Positions 25,762 to 34,657 of a stretch of DNA of 64,000 nt are shown here, in pieces. Position numbers and translations under genes: made by a program. The notes under the pieces are model-generated. The model was not told the DNA's origin. It worked only from the letters and a program-made list of their open reading frames with translations, and did no database searches. Within the stretch, counting starts at the first letter, position 1. Each line of letters begins with the position of its first letter. Source of the stretch: Hymenobacter sediminis (lineage in GTDB: Bacteria; Bacteroidota; Bacteroidia; Cytophagales; Hymenobacteraceae); assembly GCF_003231285.1 (NCBI RefSeq), contig NZ_QKNS01000009.1:173338-237337 (forward strand). The letters are read 5' to 3'.

Positions 25762-25774
25762 GCCTGCTTGCGCG

Positions 25775-26689
25775 CTACATGACGTAGAAAGGGCTATCGG
25801 CCAGCACAATTTCTTTAGGCATCTGTTTGTCGTTGATCATTTGCCTGAGGTTTTTCTCGATGGTGCGAGCAATGGCCGTAACGGGGGTATCGGTTGGCCT
25901 ACCCTCAAAGGGGTCTTCCAAGTGAATGGCCATCTTCTCGATTAGGAAGAAGGTGGATGAAATGGCTACTACCATCAATATTTCCAGCATGCCAAAAACC
26001 TCAAGCAGAGCGAAGGGGAGGAGCAAGACAAAGAAGAACAGGGAGAAGTGAATGTACAGCGTGTAGGTAGCCGGAAACACTGTGTTTTTGATTCGCTCGC
26101 ACCGGCCCATGGAATCCGTAAGTCGGGTAAGCGTCGATTCTATTTCTACCTGCTGGTAGCGGTTAATCCAGCCTTCCTGCAAGGCATACCGCATATCCTG
26201 AGCGTGCAGCTGCAACAGGGCATTGGGCACGTTGTCATGCTTGGCTAGAAACGCTACCTCGTTTTGGGGTATGAACCGTTGGATTTTATCCAGCTCCATG
26301 TTGTTTCTCAGCGACATGCCCACGCTGTAAGCCCAGGCAATCTGCCGGTGGGTAATGCGCTCCACCAGCAGGCGGGCCTCCTCTAGGTTGTAGGGCGCTT
26401 CCGTGAAGCAGAGCACCTGCCGAACCAGGGTGCGAGAGTCATTAACGATAGCTCCCCAGGCAATCCGGGCTTCCCACCACCGGTCGTAGGCCTGGTTCGA
26501 TTTAAAGGCTAGTAACAGAGACAGCACGGTGCCCAGTATCATCGGTACGCTGAGGGGTAGCGAAATGGTCATGACGTGCAGGAAACGATCCTCCAGAGCA
26601 ATCAGTGACGCATAGATAAAAACAAACAGGATTTCCGTTTTTATCTTGCCAAATACATACGAGAGCGGGATTCTGGTCTTTAGCAACAT
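25775..26689 (-). CDS. Bestrophin-family anion channel protein
   Basis: 304 residues of the bacterial bestrophin (UPF0187) family, pentameric inner-membrane channels. Visible features: the N-terminal 'RIPLSYVFGKIKTEILF' helix, TM helices at about 20-40 and 45-65 ('ISLPLSVPMILGTVLSLLLAF'), the family hallmark 'FKSNQAYDRWWEARIAWGAIVNDSR', the cytosolic helical domain, two further hydrophobic helices near 205-245, and 'DPFEGRPTDTPVTAIARTIE', matching the conserved late segment. Lies 51 bp from the universal stress gene on the same strand; they may be co-transcribed. Confidence 0.88.
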   Translation of the reverse strand: MLLKTRIPLSYVFGKIKTEILFVFIYASLIALEDRFLHVMTISLPLSVPMILGTVLSLLLAFKSNQAYDRWWEARIAWGAIVNDSRTLVRQVLCFTEAPYNLEEARLLVERITHRQIAWAYSVGMSLRNNMELDKIQRFIPQNEVAFLAKHDNVPNALLQLHAQDMRYALQEGWINRYQQVEIESTLTRLTDSMGRCERIKNTVFPATYTLYIHFSLFFFVLLLPFALLEVFGMLEILMVVAISSTFFLIEKMAIHLEDPFEGRPTDTPVTAIARTIEKNLRQMINDKQMPKEIVLADSPFYVM

Positions 26690-26740
26690 AGGTAATAACG
26701 TTAAGAAGAGAGGGGGCAGGCAGCCGGATGAAGGCCTGGG

Positions 26741-27553
26741 CTATACTACCGATAGGCAGGGGACTTTGCTGGTAATGGCCCGGTTGGGGAGGTGACTGCG
26801 CTGGCCAAAACGGAGGTAGCTGAGGCGACTTTTCTTTTTGCAGGTAACTACCAGGTCCACTTCGAACTCCTCTATGAAGGAGATGACGCCTTTGGTGATG
26901 TCGTGCTGATGAATCAGGTGCACTGAGTAGGGCACCTCTTCCAGCGCGGCTGAGGAATACAGGGCATCAAGGGCAGGCTTAAGCTTATCGGCGCTGGTGC
27001 CGGGCTTAAAAACGAGCAGGAAAGTGATGCGGGAATCTGCCCGGCGCAGCAAGTTGAGCAGGGCTTTATCTGGCAGTGCGCTTGCTTTGGCTTCTGCATC
27101 GAGGACGAAGGCTACTTTTCGAAAACGGGATGCCTCAAAAAACTCGGGGATGTAGAGAACAGGGAATGCCGCATCCTGCACTAACTGGTTGAAGTAGCGC
27201 ATCTCCTCCGATACCTGAGTGAGCGGCACCGTGTTCAGTACTAAGTCAATCTTATTTTCTTCCAGGAAAGAATTGAGCCGCTGGGAGCCGTCGCAGTAGA
27301 GGTAGGTAATGGCAATTTCCTCTATTTCCAGGGCGTATACCTTTTGCAGGCGCTCCAATGCATGAAGAAACTCCGGATCAATTGGTTGGCTTTCTACCCG
27401 GGGCATCGTCAGCAAATCGGTGATGGAGTCAGATACGGGCGTGAGCCGCAATAGAGTAATATGGCAGATTTCTCCTTGCAGCAGGTTAAGGGCACACCGG
27501 ATAAGGTGTAAAGAATACAGGGTGAAATCTGTCGGAATTACTACTCGTTTCAT
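26741..27553 (-). CDS. Universal stress protein (two UspA-like halves)
   Basis: 270 residues: an N-terminal Usp half starting 'KRVVIPTDFTLYSLHLIRCALNLL' (the usual beta1 strand and Asp) and a second half starting 'FRKVAFVLDAEAKASALPDKALLNLL'. The second half lacks the full G-x2-G-x9-G(S/T) ATP loop, so it is probably of the non-ATP-binding type. A TAAATTTG box on the minus strand (27660-27667) could be its promoter, with a ~107-base leader. Confidence 0.72.
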   Translation of the reverse strand: MKRVVIPTDFTLYSLHLIRCALNLLQGEICHITLLRLTPVSDSITDLLTMPRVESQPIDPEFLHALERLQKVYALEIEEIAITYLYCDGSQRLNSFLEENKIDLVLNTVPLTQVSEEMRYFNQLVQDAAFPVLYIPEFFEASRFRKVAFVLDAEAKASALPDKALLNLLRRADSRITFLLVFKPGTSADKLKPALDALYSSAALEEVPYSVHLIHQHDITKGVISFIEEFEVDLVVTCKKKSRLSYLRFGQRSHLPNRAITSKVPCLSVV

Positions 27554-27883
27554 TGGTCGGGCTCCTCGATTTGTGCAACGCCTGCTTTCTATCAGGCTTA
27601 CAAAGGAGAGACTCGACCATTAATACCGCATTAACTTCGAATTATAATCCTATTAATACCAAATTTATGTACGCTGCCTCGGTAATGAACCTAACACAGC
27701 TTTAAGCCAAAGCTTGCCCAAGCTTACTGAGCTATGCGGGCTTCTTTCCCTTTGGCGCACCAACCTCTGGCTATCTATGTATTGAAGCCGCTGCCGTACA
27801 CTAACGAGAGCCTCAGGCTGAATACTTTGCGCCGTTTGAGGGGGTAGCAACCCAAAGAAACCAGCACAAGGATAAGGCGTGGC
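27554..27883. other. 330-bp intergenic region
   Basis: AT-rich at 27620-27670, including a minus-strand TAAATTTG (27660-27667), a candidate -7 box for the universal stress gene. No gene seen. Confidence 0.35.
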
Positions 27884-28216
27884 CTACCTCCCACTGCGGT
27901 GTTGCGCTTCTGCGGCTACCACCTTATCCACCACCAATATCATTTGTGAAACCAGCAGTTGCCAATCGGGGAGGGAGGTAAGCTGAAGGCGACCTTGCTG
28001 CAGCTGTTGGTGCAGGGTATCGAGGTAGGCGAACTGTTGTCGGAGCGAGGGGCCATCGAGGTGCAGAAAACGGCCGTAAGGAAGAGAGAAAATTTCGTCG
28101 ATAAAGAATTGAACGGCGTGCTGCAACTGTACTTGGTCGGCGGGATTATCTTGCTGCAAAGTAGGCAGTTGGTTACGCAGCTCCCGGAGCCTGGATAAGG
28201 GCAAAGAATGATTCAT
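27884..28216 (-). CDS. Hypothetical helical protein
   Basis: 110 residues, almost entirely helical and Leu/Gln-rich ('LRELRNQLPTLQQDNPADQVQLQHAVQFFIDEI'), with no signal or TM segment. AT-rich upstream DNA (28217-28320) likely holds its promoter. No family recognised. Confidence 0.45.
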   Translation of the reverse strand: MNHSLPLSRLRELRNQLPTLQQDNPADQVQLQHAVQFFIDEIFSLPYGRFLHLDGPSLRQQFAYLDTLHQQLQQGRLQLTSLPDWQLLVSQMILVVDKVVAAEAQHRSGR

Positions 28217-28365
28217 GTAGAAAATAGAGCAGGAAGTGGTAGCACACGTGCTAATATGTTATAAAATATATACGAATAATTATGAATTATAAGCACCTCA
28301 ACAGTAATTTCCTTGGTTTACTCAGAAAAATGCCCGCCGGTAAGGCCGCAATTATTCTGCTTGGT

Positions 28366-28863
28366 TTAAGTCAGAAGCTGGGTTTGAGCGGCATCATCGG
28401 GTAGCAGCTCCGCGCCAGTGCCGTGGTCGGGAGCAAGGCGCTTCCAGGTAGCGCGTTTAAGTTCCTCTAGGCGTAATAGCATGTCCTGCACCGTTGTATG
28501 CTCCCGCACTTTGTCGAATAAGCCTGATTTCTGCCCGGCTTTCACCAACTGCTCCAGTACCACGGGCAGAATCCAGCCCACCACGTTCGAGGCCAGCGCG
28601 CCACGCAGGCCCAGGCGCACCAGCAAACGGGCCGTCATGCGCTCCAGCAATAGGGTGCGGGCAGCGGGCAGGGCCTTGCTGGTGAGAAAGTCGCGCACCA
28701 GTTGCACGTTTCCTTTCTGCACTTCGGCCCGCAACACTTCCTGCACTGAGTCCAGGGCTGATTGAGCGGCTTTGCGGAACAACCGCCCGGTTTGCCAGGC
28801 AGCCAGCCCAGTGAGTTGGCCGGCCGTGCGCAGAAAGTGCGGAAACAGGGAAATCTTTTTCAT
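28366..28863 (-). CDS. Hypothetical helical protein
   Basis: 165 residues, basic and amphipathic. 'AAWQTGRLFRKAAQSALDSVQEVLRAEVQ' is followed by a moderately hydrophobic segment 'LRGALASNVVGWILPVVLEQLV' that could associate with a membrane. No catalytic motif. Divergent from the quinone oxidoreductase gene with a 119-bp gap. Confidence 0.45.
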   Translation of the reverse strand: MKKISLFPHFLRTAGQLTGLAAWQTGRLFRKAAQSALDSVQEVLRAEVQKGNVQLVRDFLTSKALPAARTLLLERMTARLLVRLGLRGALASNVVGWILPVVLEQLVKAGQKSGLFDKVREHTTVQDMLLRLEELKRATWKRLAPDHGTGAELLPDDAAQTQLLT

Positions 28864-28982
28864 GCTCTAAGAAACGCAAAAAGCGGAGGGAAGGGTAGGC
28901 CCACAACAGACTACCTGCCCAGGCCGCCAAACTTCCGGCGCGGCGGCTCGTTACTTTCCTGTCCTTCTCTTTTCCTGCCCCC

Positions 28983-29960
28983 ATGAATGCCATCGTTATA
29001 GCTCAGCCCGGCGGCCCCGAAGTACTAGAGCTGCGCCAACTGCCGCGGCCCGCACCTGCGCCGCACGAAGTGCTGGTTAGGGTAGCAGCAGCCGGCGTAA
29101 ACCGCCCGGATGTGCTGCTGCGCCAAGGCAAGTACCGCGGCAGCGGCGACGTGAGCGGCTTGGTGCCGGGTTTAGAGGTAGCGGGCGTGATTGAATCGTG
29201 CGGCGCGGCCGTCACCCGCTGGCAGCCTGGCGACGCGGTGTGTGCTCTGCTGGCCCAGGGCGGCTACGCCGAGTATGCCGCCGTAGATGCCCGCCACTGC
29301 CTACCCCTGCCCAACGGCTGGACCCTGGCCGAAGTCGCCAGTCTGCCCGAAACCGTGTTTACGGTGTGGCATAATGTGTTTCAGCGAGGGCAGCTCCAGC
29401 CTGGCGAAACGCTGCTGGTGCATGGCGGAAGCAGCGGCATAGGCGTAACGGCCGTGCAACTGGCCCACGCCCTGGGCAGCCAGGTGGCCGCCACGGCGGG
29501 CTCGGTGGAAAAATGCACCGCTGTACGGAGCTTAGGAGCCGACTGGGCCATTAATTACAAAGAGGAGGATTTCGAGCAAGTATTGACGGAAGCCGGTGGG
29601 GTAGACGTCATTCTGGATATGATTGGCGGCGACTATACAGCTAAAAACCTGCGGCTGCTCCGCGACGACGGGCGGCTGGTGTTCATCAACGCCATGCAGG
29701 GTAGCCAGGCCAGTTTCAATGCCCTAGAGGTAATGGCGCGGCGGCTTACCATCACGGGCAGCACCCTGCGGCCACGCTCCGCCGAGTTTAAGGCTGCCCT
29801 GGCAGCGGAGGTGGAGCGCCATGTATGGCCGCTGCTGGCGGCCGGCAGTGTGCGGCCGGTTATTCATGCCACCCTGCCGCTGGCCCAGGCCGCCGACGCC
29901 CACCGCCTGCTGGAAAGCAGCGCCCATATCGGCAAAATCGTGCTGACGGTGGATGGCTAG
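28983..29960 (+). CDS. NAD(P)H-quinone oxidoreductase, zinc-less MDR type (PIG3/Qor-like)
   Basis: 325 residues of the medium-chain dehydrogenase/reductase superfamily: an N-terminal GroES-like domain ('HEVLVRVAAAGVNRPDVLLRQGKY', the quinone-reductase signature), then a Rossmann domain with 'LLVHGGSSGIGVTAVQLAHALGSQVAAT' (nucleotide loop). The usual catalytic zinc Cys/His set is missing, as expected for quinone oxidoreductases. Cytosolic reduction of quinones by NADPH is the family role. A 113-bp gap separates it from the next gene on the same strand. Confidence 0.85.
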   Translation: MNAIVIAQPGGPEVLELRQLPRPAPAPHEVLVRVAAAGVNRPDVLLRQGKYRGSGDVSGLVPGLEVAGVIESCGAAVTRWQPGDAVCALLAQGGYAEYAAVDARHCLPLPNGWTLAEVASLPETVFTVWHNVFQRGQLQPGETLLVHGGSSGIGVTAVQLAHALGSQVAATAGSVEKCTAVRSLGADWAINYKEEDFEQVLTEAGGVDVILDMIGGDYTAKNLRLLRDDGRLVFINAMQGSQASFNALEVMARRLTITGSTLRPRSAEFKAALAAEVERHVWPLLAAGSVRPVIHATLPLAQAADAHRLLESSAHIGKIVLTVDG

Positions 29961-30073
29961 GCCGGCAGGCGTGCTGTCCGTATCGCTACTACATATGACC
30001 CAGCGGCGACGTAAGCATTGAGCTTCTGCAACAGACACTTTTCACTTCGCACACCTACTCTTTTCCTCTTTCT

Positions 30074-30733
30074 ATGCGCACTGCTCTTCTTATTGGCGCC
30101 ACCGGGTTGGTTGGCGACCATCTGCTCCGGCAATTGCTGCTTGATGAGCGGTTTGACCGTCTGAAAGTGTTCGTCCGCCGCCCTACGGGCTATCAGAGCC
30201 CTAAACTGGAAGAGCACGTAGTGGATTTCGACCAGCCCCAGGCTTGGAGCGAGGCCCTGACTGGCGACGTGCTGTTTTCCACGCTGGGCACTACCCTGCG
30301 CCAGGCCGGCAGCCAAGAAGCCCAGTACAAGGTCGATTACACGTATCAGTATCGCACGGCCCAGGCAGCGGCCTCCCACGGAGTGCCCGTCCTGGTGCTG
30401 GTTTCCTCGGCTGGCGCTGATGCCGATTCCTTTGTGTTTTACAATCGGATGAAGGGTGAGCTGGAGCGCGATATCAAGCGCCTGCCTTTCCAACGTATCC
30501 GGATTCTGCAGCCTGGGGTATTGGCCGGCGGCCGCGCCCAGGTGCGGCTGGGCGAGAAGGTAGGGTTGGTGCTGGCCTCGGTGGTAGGCGCGGTGCCGCC
30601 GCTGCGAGGCTACCGCCCCGTTCATGCTCGCATAGTAGCCCAAGCCATGATTAATGCGGCCCTGGACGAAACGCCCGGCGTCAGCACCGACACGTTGGAG
30701 GGCGTCTTTACCCGGGCCGGACAAGCAGCATAA
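30074..30733 (+). CDS. NAD(P)-binding oxidoreductase (atypical SDR, HTATIP2-like)
   Basis: 219 residues with an N-terminal Rossmann loop 'LLIGATGLVGDHLLRQLL' (GxxGxxG), then 'VLVSSAGADADSFVFYNRMKGELERD', where Ser, Tyr and Lys occupy SDR catalytic positions, and 'IRILQPGVLAGGR'. This pattern fits atypical SDRs related to TIP30/HTATIP2. The substrate is unknown. A strong bidirectional terminator follows at once. Confidence 0.78.
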   Translation: MRTALLIGATGLVGDHLLRQLLLDERFDRLKVFVRRPTGYQSPKLEEHVVDFDQPQAWSEALTGDVLFSTLGTTLRQAGSQEAQYKVDYTYQYRTAQAAASHGVPVLVLVSSAGADADSFVFYNRMKGELERDIKRLPFQRIRILQPGVLAGGRAQVRLGEKVGLVLASVVGAVPPLRGYRPVHARIVAQAMINAALDETPGVSTDTLEGVFTRAGQAA

Positions 30734-30742
30734 TTAGCTATG

Positions 30743-30790
30743 ACTACCCACAAAAAAGCCCGCTAGGTAGCGGGCTTTTTTGTGGGTAGT
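30743..30790. terminator. Bidirectional terminator between converging genes
   Basis: Perfect 23-bp arms with a GG loop and A6/T6 tracts (ACTACCCACAAAAAAGCCCG...). Confidence 0.92.
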
Positions 30791-30805
30791 AACTGCAAAA
30801 CAAGG

Positions 30806-31429
30806 CTAGGCCCGCTTCCATTTGATGGTGCAGCCAATGGCTTTGGTAGAGTTTACCGAGGCCGGTTTACCAGCAATGATGTCGGTCATGGCGTTTTCCA
30901 GGTACTTGGTCTTTACCAGTTTGGCGTCCTCGGAGTTGTCGTCAATGGCTCCGATGTAGCTCACCACGAAGTCGTTGCCTTGGCGGGTGAGTACGTAGAG
31001 GTGGGGCGTGCGGGTAGCGCCGTACTGCCGGGCTACCTGCTGGGTTTCGTCCTGGAGGTAGGGGAAGGCGTATTTCTTGTCCTTGGCCCGCTTCTGCATG
31101 TCGGCGAAGGAGTCGCCGGGCGCTACGGCCGGGTCGTTGGGGTTAATGGCCACCACGGGGTAGCCTTGGGCGGCATACTTGGTGTTCAGATTGATGATGC
31201 GCTGCTCGTAGGCCTTGGCGTAGGGGCAGGTGTTGCAGGTAAACACCACAATGTAGCCCTTGGCGGCCTTGTTATCAGCCAACGATACCATCTTGCCGTC
31301 CACGTTCCGGAGCTTGAAGTCGGCGGCTTTGTCGCCCACTTGGTACCCCGCATCCGCCGGCCGAAGCACGATAAAGCTGCTCAAGGCCAGCACCAAGCAA
31401 GCCGCCAGAAAAGGAAGAAGCTTTTTCAT
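30806..31429 (-). CDS. Exported thioredoxin-fold protein (AhpC/TSA-type, redoxin)
   Basis: 207 residues with a signal peptide (MKKLLPFLAACLVLALSS). A redoxin domain follows: 'VGDKAADFKLRNVDGKMVSLAD', then the active-site region 'VVFTCNTCPYAKAYEQRI' with Cys-Asn-Thr-Cys. Acts in the periplasm in disulfide or peroxide chemistry; the exact partner is unknown. The next upstream gene on the same strand (31551) also encodes a thioredoxin-fold protein, but a palindromic repeat (31470-31547) separates them. Confidence 0.78.
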   Translation of the reverse strand: MKKLLPFLAACLVLALSSFIVLRPADAGYQVGDKAADFKLRNVDGKMVSLADNKAAKGYIVVFTCNTCPYAKAYEQRIINLNTKYAAQGYPVVAINPNDPAVAPGDSFADMQKRAKDKKYAFPYLQDETQQVARQYGATRTPHLYVLTRQGNDFVVSYIGAIDDNSEDAKLVKTKYLENAMTDIIAGKPASVNSTKAIGCTIKWKRA

Positions 31430-31469
31430 AAGATGACTGGAAAAAGGTGAAGGAGGAAGATTTCAGGTG

Positions 31470-31547
31470 TCATTCCGCGCTGAGCAAGGAATCTGGGTTT
31501 ATCATTCGAACAGTCTACCCCTAGGTTCCTCACTTAGCGCGGAATGA
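31470..31547. repeat. Long palindromic repeat, copy A (GTCATTCCG type)
   Basis: Imperfect inverted repeat: TCATTCCGCGCTGAGCAAGGAATCT pairs with AGGTTCCTCACTTAGCGCGGAATGA. One of five related copies in the window (others near 36178, 38241, 40311 and 41217). Confidence 0.75.
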
Positions 31548-31550
31548 GAG

Positions 31551-32042
31551 TTATTTCACGAAAGCTTGCAGCTGTTTCTGCAATTCCTCGGCCGATAGTT
31601 CCTGCTCAAACGTGGCACGCTTGTGCTTGGCGTTGTTCAGGATAATGGTAAACGGCAGGGCTCCGGTCCACTTGGTATCTACCTTGTCAAGATAGGTATT
31701 CGGGTCGGTTTCATTGAGCAGCACCACTTCCGATTTCAAGGCGCGCTTCTGCACGAAGGGCTTCACTTTCTTGTCGAGCTGAGAGGCGTAGTCCATGCTT
31801 ACCAGCAGCACTTTCACTTTCTGCTTGGCGTAGGTGGTCGTGAGCTGGTCGAAGTGGGGCAGTTCCTTCACGCAGGGCGCGCACCAGGTAGCCCAGAAGT
31901 TGACCACATACGTGGTATCGGTGGGCCGGCTCAGGCGCTTCTGCAGCTCTGGCAGCTTAATAACGTCCACTTTCTGGGCCTGTCCGGGCAACGCTAGGAG
32001 GAGGAAGGCAGCGGCCAGCACAAGAAATTTCAGTTGGTTCAT
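31551..32042 (-). CDS. TlpA-like exported thioredoxin
   Basis: 163 residues with a signal peptide (MNQLKFLVLAAAFLLLALPGQAQ) and a TlpA/ResA-type domain with active site 'WATWCAPCVKELPHF'. Family role: reduction or isomerisation of disulfides, for instance in cytochrome c maturation, in the periplasm. The cis-Pro region is 'TGALPFTIIL'. Probably monocistronic, as the palindromic repeat follows within 4 bp. Confidence 0.85.
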   Translation of the reverse strand: MNQLKFLVLAAAFLLLALPGQAQKVDVIKLPELQKRLSRPTDTTYVVNFWATWCAPCVKELPHFDQLTTTYAKQKVKVLLVSMDYASQLDKKVKPFVQKRALKSEVVLLNETDPNTYLDKVDTKWTGALPFTIILNNAKHKRATFEQELSAEELQKQLQAFVK

Positions 32043-32183
32043 GATAAAAGGGTAGGAGTTATAGTAAAGACAGTTGAGCCGGCCAGAAGTTGCGGCGACC
32101 TAAACGAGTATAAAGACTCTTCACCTCTTGGCGTTGAGTGACCCGCGTCATTTCCTACCCCTATGTTGAGCACAATCCTTGCT

Positions 32184-32191
32184 TACCTTTG
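32184..32191 (+). promoter_or_regulatory. -7 box of ispG (TACCTTTG)
   Basis: Exact match to TAnnTTTG, 32 bp upstream of the ispG ATG, with a TTG at 32166-32168 at a shorter than usual spacing. Confidence 0.5.
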
Positions 32192-32223
32192 TTATTCCTC
32201 TGAAAAAGCCTCCCCATCGGGTT

Positions 32224-34281
32224 ATGAATAAGATCTATTGCCCCAGCCTCACCGAATATAAGCGCCGTTTGTCCCGCGAAGTCCAGCTCGGCGACCTGCC
32301 CATGGGCGGGCTCAACCCCATTCGGGTGCAGAGCATGACCACCGTGGACACTATGGATACGCTGGGCTCGGTGGAGCAAACCTTGCGCATGGTGGAGGCC
32401 GGCTGCGAGTACGTGCGCATTACGGCCCCCAGCGTAAAGGAGGCCCAGAACCTGCTGGAAATCAAGAAGGAGCTGCGCAAGCGTGGCTGCAACGTGCCCC
32501 TTATTGCCGACATCCACTTCACGCCCAACGCTGCGGAGCTGGCCGCCCGCATCGTGGAGAAGGTGCGCGTGAACCCTGGCAACTACGCCGACAAAAAGAA
32601 GTTCGACGTCATTGAGTACACCGATGCTACCTACGCCGCCGAGGTGGAGCGCATCCGGGAGCGGTTCCGGCCCTTGGTGCAAATCTGCAAGCAGTACGGC
32701 ACGGCCATGCGCATCGGCACCAACCACGGCTCCCTCTCGGACCGCATCCTGAGCCGCTACGGCGATACGCCGTTGGGTATGGTGGAATCGGCCCTGGAGT
32801 TTCTGCGTCTCTGCGAGGAGGAAAACTACTACAACGTGGTCTTGAGCATGAAGGCCAGCAACACCCAGGTGATGGTGCAGGCCTACCGCCTGCTGGTGCA
32901 AAAGCTTGATGAAGAAGGCCTGCAGCCTTACCCCCTGCACCTGGGCGTAACCGAAGCCGGCGAGGCCGAGGACGGCCGCATCAAGAGCGCCGTGGGCATT
33001 GGCACGCTGCTGGAAGATGGCCTCGGCGACACCGTGCGCGTGTCGCTCACCGAAGCACCGGAAGCCGAAGCGCCCGTGGCCCGCGCCCTGATTGACCGCT
33101 ACACTACCCGCGCCCAGCAGGCCAAGCCTATTGCCCCGCTGACCGACGATTTTACGGCGGGGGCTACGGCCGGAGCGCACGAGTTTAAGCCGGAGCTAAT
33201 CAGCAACGACGCTGCTCTATCGCCGATTGACCCCTTCCAGTACCATCGCCGCGTTACGCGCGAGGTGCTGAACCTGGGCGGGCAGAACGTGCCCCGGGTG
33301 ATGGCCGACCTCTCGCGCCTGCCGGGCCTGGAGTACGCCGACCTGCGCGCTGCCGGCCACCTCTACTCGGCCTTCCTCGACAAGTTCCAGATGAACGACC
33401 TCGGGGCCGACTACGTGTACTCGGGCCAGCGGCCCATTCCGTTTATGCTGCCCAACGGCCTGAAGGAGGTAGTGGATTACACGGCCTGGCTGGATGGCGG
33501 CCAGCGCTCCGAGCACTACCCCGTGCTCACGCCGGCTGAGTACGCCGCGGCCGGCGCCCGGCACCCGGAGCTGAACTTCGTGTTCCAGAACCTGGCTTCG
33601 CTGACGCCCGCCGCCCTGGAACAGCTGCGCCAGGATACCACGGCCGTCCTCATTCTGCACACGGATAACGCCCACGCCATGCCGGAAATCCGGCGGGCCT
33701 TCTTCCGGCTGCTGCACAGCGGCGTTACGAACCCCGTACTCATCAACCGCCAGTACCCGGCTCTCACGCCCGAGCAAACCCAGCTCTACGCCGCCACCGA
33801 CGTAGGCGGTTTGCTCCTCGATGGCCTCGGCGACGGGGTAGTGCTAAGCACCGAGTTGCTGCCCGAGCGCCCGAAAACCGAGTGGCTTCAGACTATCGAC
33901 CAGCTCAATCAGCTCTCCTTCGGCATCCTGCAGGCGGCGCGCACCCGCATGAGCAAGACGGAGTACATCAGCTGCCCCAGCTGCGGCCGCACCTTGTTCG
34001 ATTTGCAGGAAACCACCGCCATGATCCGCAAGCGCACTGACCACCTGAAGGGCGTGAAAATCGGCATCATGGGCTGCATCGTGAACGGCCCCGGCGAAAT
34101 GGCCGATGCCGACTACGGCTACGTGGGCGTGGGCAAAGGCAAAATTGCCCTCTACCGCGGCCAGGAAGTCATCAAGAAATCCGTGCCCGAAGAGCAAGCC
34201 GTGGACCAACTCATCGACCTTATGCGTGAGGATGGCAAGTGGATTGAGCCGGTACGATTGGAGGAGCCGGTAGTGGGGTAA
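32224..34281 (+). CDS. ispG: (E)-4-hydroxy-3-methylbut-2-enyl-diphosphate synthase (GcpE/IspG), long form
   Basis: Penultimate step of the MEP isoprenoid pathway: reductive ring opening of MEcPP to HMBPP. The ~685-residue length marks the three-domain form of Bacteroidota, Chlamydiae and plants, with a large insert between the TIM barrel and the [4Fe-4S] domain. Seen: N-terminal 'MGGLNPIRVQSMTTVDT' and 'PLIADIHFTPNAA', then the C-terminal cluster ligands 'ISCPSCGRTLFDL' and 'GIMGCIVNGPGEMADADYGYVG'. The start at 32224 is preferred because the upstream extension contains the promoter box. Confidence 0.95.
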   Translation: MNKIYCPSLTEYKRRLSREVQLGDLPMGGLNPIRVQSMTTVDTMDTLGSVEQTLRMVEAGCEYVRITAPSVKEAQNLLEIKKELRKRGCNVPLIADIHFTPNAAELAARIVEKVRVNPGNYADKKKFDVIEYTDATYAAEVERIRERFRPLVQICKQYGTAMRIGTNHGSLSDRILSRYGDTPLGMVESALEFLRLCEEENYYNVVLSMKASNTQVMVQAYRLLVQKLDEEGLQPYPLHLGVTEAGEAEDGRIKSAVGIGTLLEDGLGDTVRVSLTEAPEAEAPVARALIDRYTTRAQQAKPIAPLTDDFTAGATAGAHEFKPELISNDAALSPIDPFQYHRRVTREVLNLGGQNVPRVMADLSRLPGLEYADLRAAGHLYSAFLDKFQMNDLGADYVYSGQRPIPFMLPNGLKEVVDYTAWLDGGQRSEHYPVLTPAEYAAAGARHPELNFVFQNLASLTPAALEQLRQDTTAVLILHTDNAHAMPEIRRAFFRLLHSGVTNPVLINRQYPALTPEQTQLYAATDVGGLLLDGLGDGVVLSTELLPERPKTEWLQTIDQLNQLSFGILQAARTRMSKTEYISCPSCGRTLFDLQETTAMIRKRTDHLKGVKIGIMGCIVNGPGEMADADYGYVGVGKGKIALYRGQEVIKKSVPEEQAVDQLIDLMREDGKWIEPVRLEEPVVG

Positions 34282-34283
34282 TT

Positions 34284-34331
34284 CAAAAACAAACAAGGCC
34301 GACTGATATTAGTCGGCCTTGTTTGTTTTTG
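34284..34331. terminator. Terminator of ispG
   Basis: Perfect 21-bp arms (CAAAAACAAACAAGGCCGACT and complement) around GATATT. Confidence 0.92.
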
Positions 34332-34366
34332 CTAGGCAGTGCACAATTAGATCTAATAAAAAATTT

Positions 34367-34657
34367 ATGAGCCTTTTTACTGTGATTATGGAATTTGAAG
34401 GCGGAACATACGCTTCACAGGTAACTGCTGAGCATGAAGCATCTGTCTTGAAAAATTGGATTTCTAAATTAGAAACGAAAGCAATACCGAGGATTGGTGA
34501 GAAAATTAAGAAGCGTATGCTTCAAGATATTTATTCAGATGAGGAAAGATACCAGCCAGTCTTATTGAAAGACTGCTACAATGTCTGGTGTGTTACTTTT
34601 TTGATTTTGGGTCGTTTTATGCTCCTCACTATTATAAAAACAGAACAAGATGGCTGA
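34367..34657 (+). CDS. Hypothetical protein, first gene of an AT-rich pair
   Basis: 96 residues (ATG at 34367). 'FTVIMEFEGGTYASQVTAEHEASVLKNWISKLETKAIP' is followed by a hydrophobic end 'VWCVTFLILGRFMLLTIIKT'. Base composition is much more AT-rich than its neighbours, suggesting recent transfer. The stop overlaps the next start by 8 bp. The size and pairing recall immunity genes of polymorphic toxins, but no family is recognised. Confidence 0.45.
   Translation: MSLFTVIMEFEGGTYASQVTAEHEASVLKNWISKLETKAIPRIGEKIKKRMLQDIYSDEERYQPVLLKDCYNVWCVTFLILGRFMLLTIIKTEQDG

Larger units (their letters stand above)
25290..25774. other. 485-bp intergenic region holding two hairpins and a decayed terminator copy
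   Basis: Contains the hairpins at 25451-25485 and 25694-25761, and a degraded copy of the glnN terminator text around 25647-25675. A 45-codon frame from the ATG at 25547 (MQNLVLDKDVRHQIG...) ends in that copy; it is too weak to call a gene. Confidence 0.4.

Noticed and set aside
32161..33180. Long minus-strand frame (339 codons) inside ispG
   Set aside because: Shadow of the GC-rich ispG gene; His/Ala/Gly-rich with no domain, and ispG itself is certain.
34319..34366. Upstream extension of the AT-rich gene to 34319
   Set aside because: It begins inside the ispG terminator hairpin; the ATG at 34367 is the better start.
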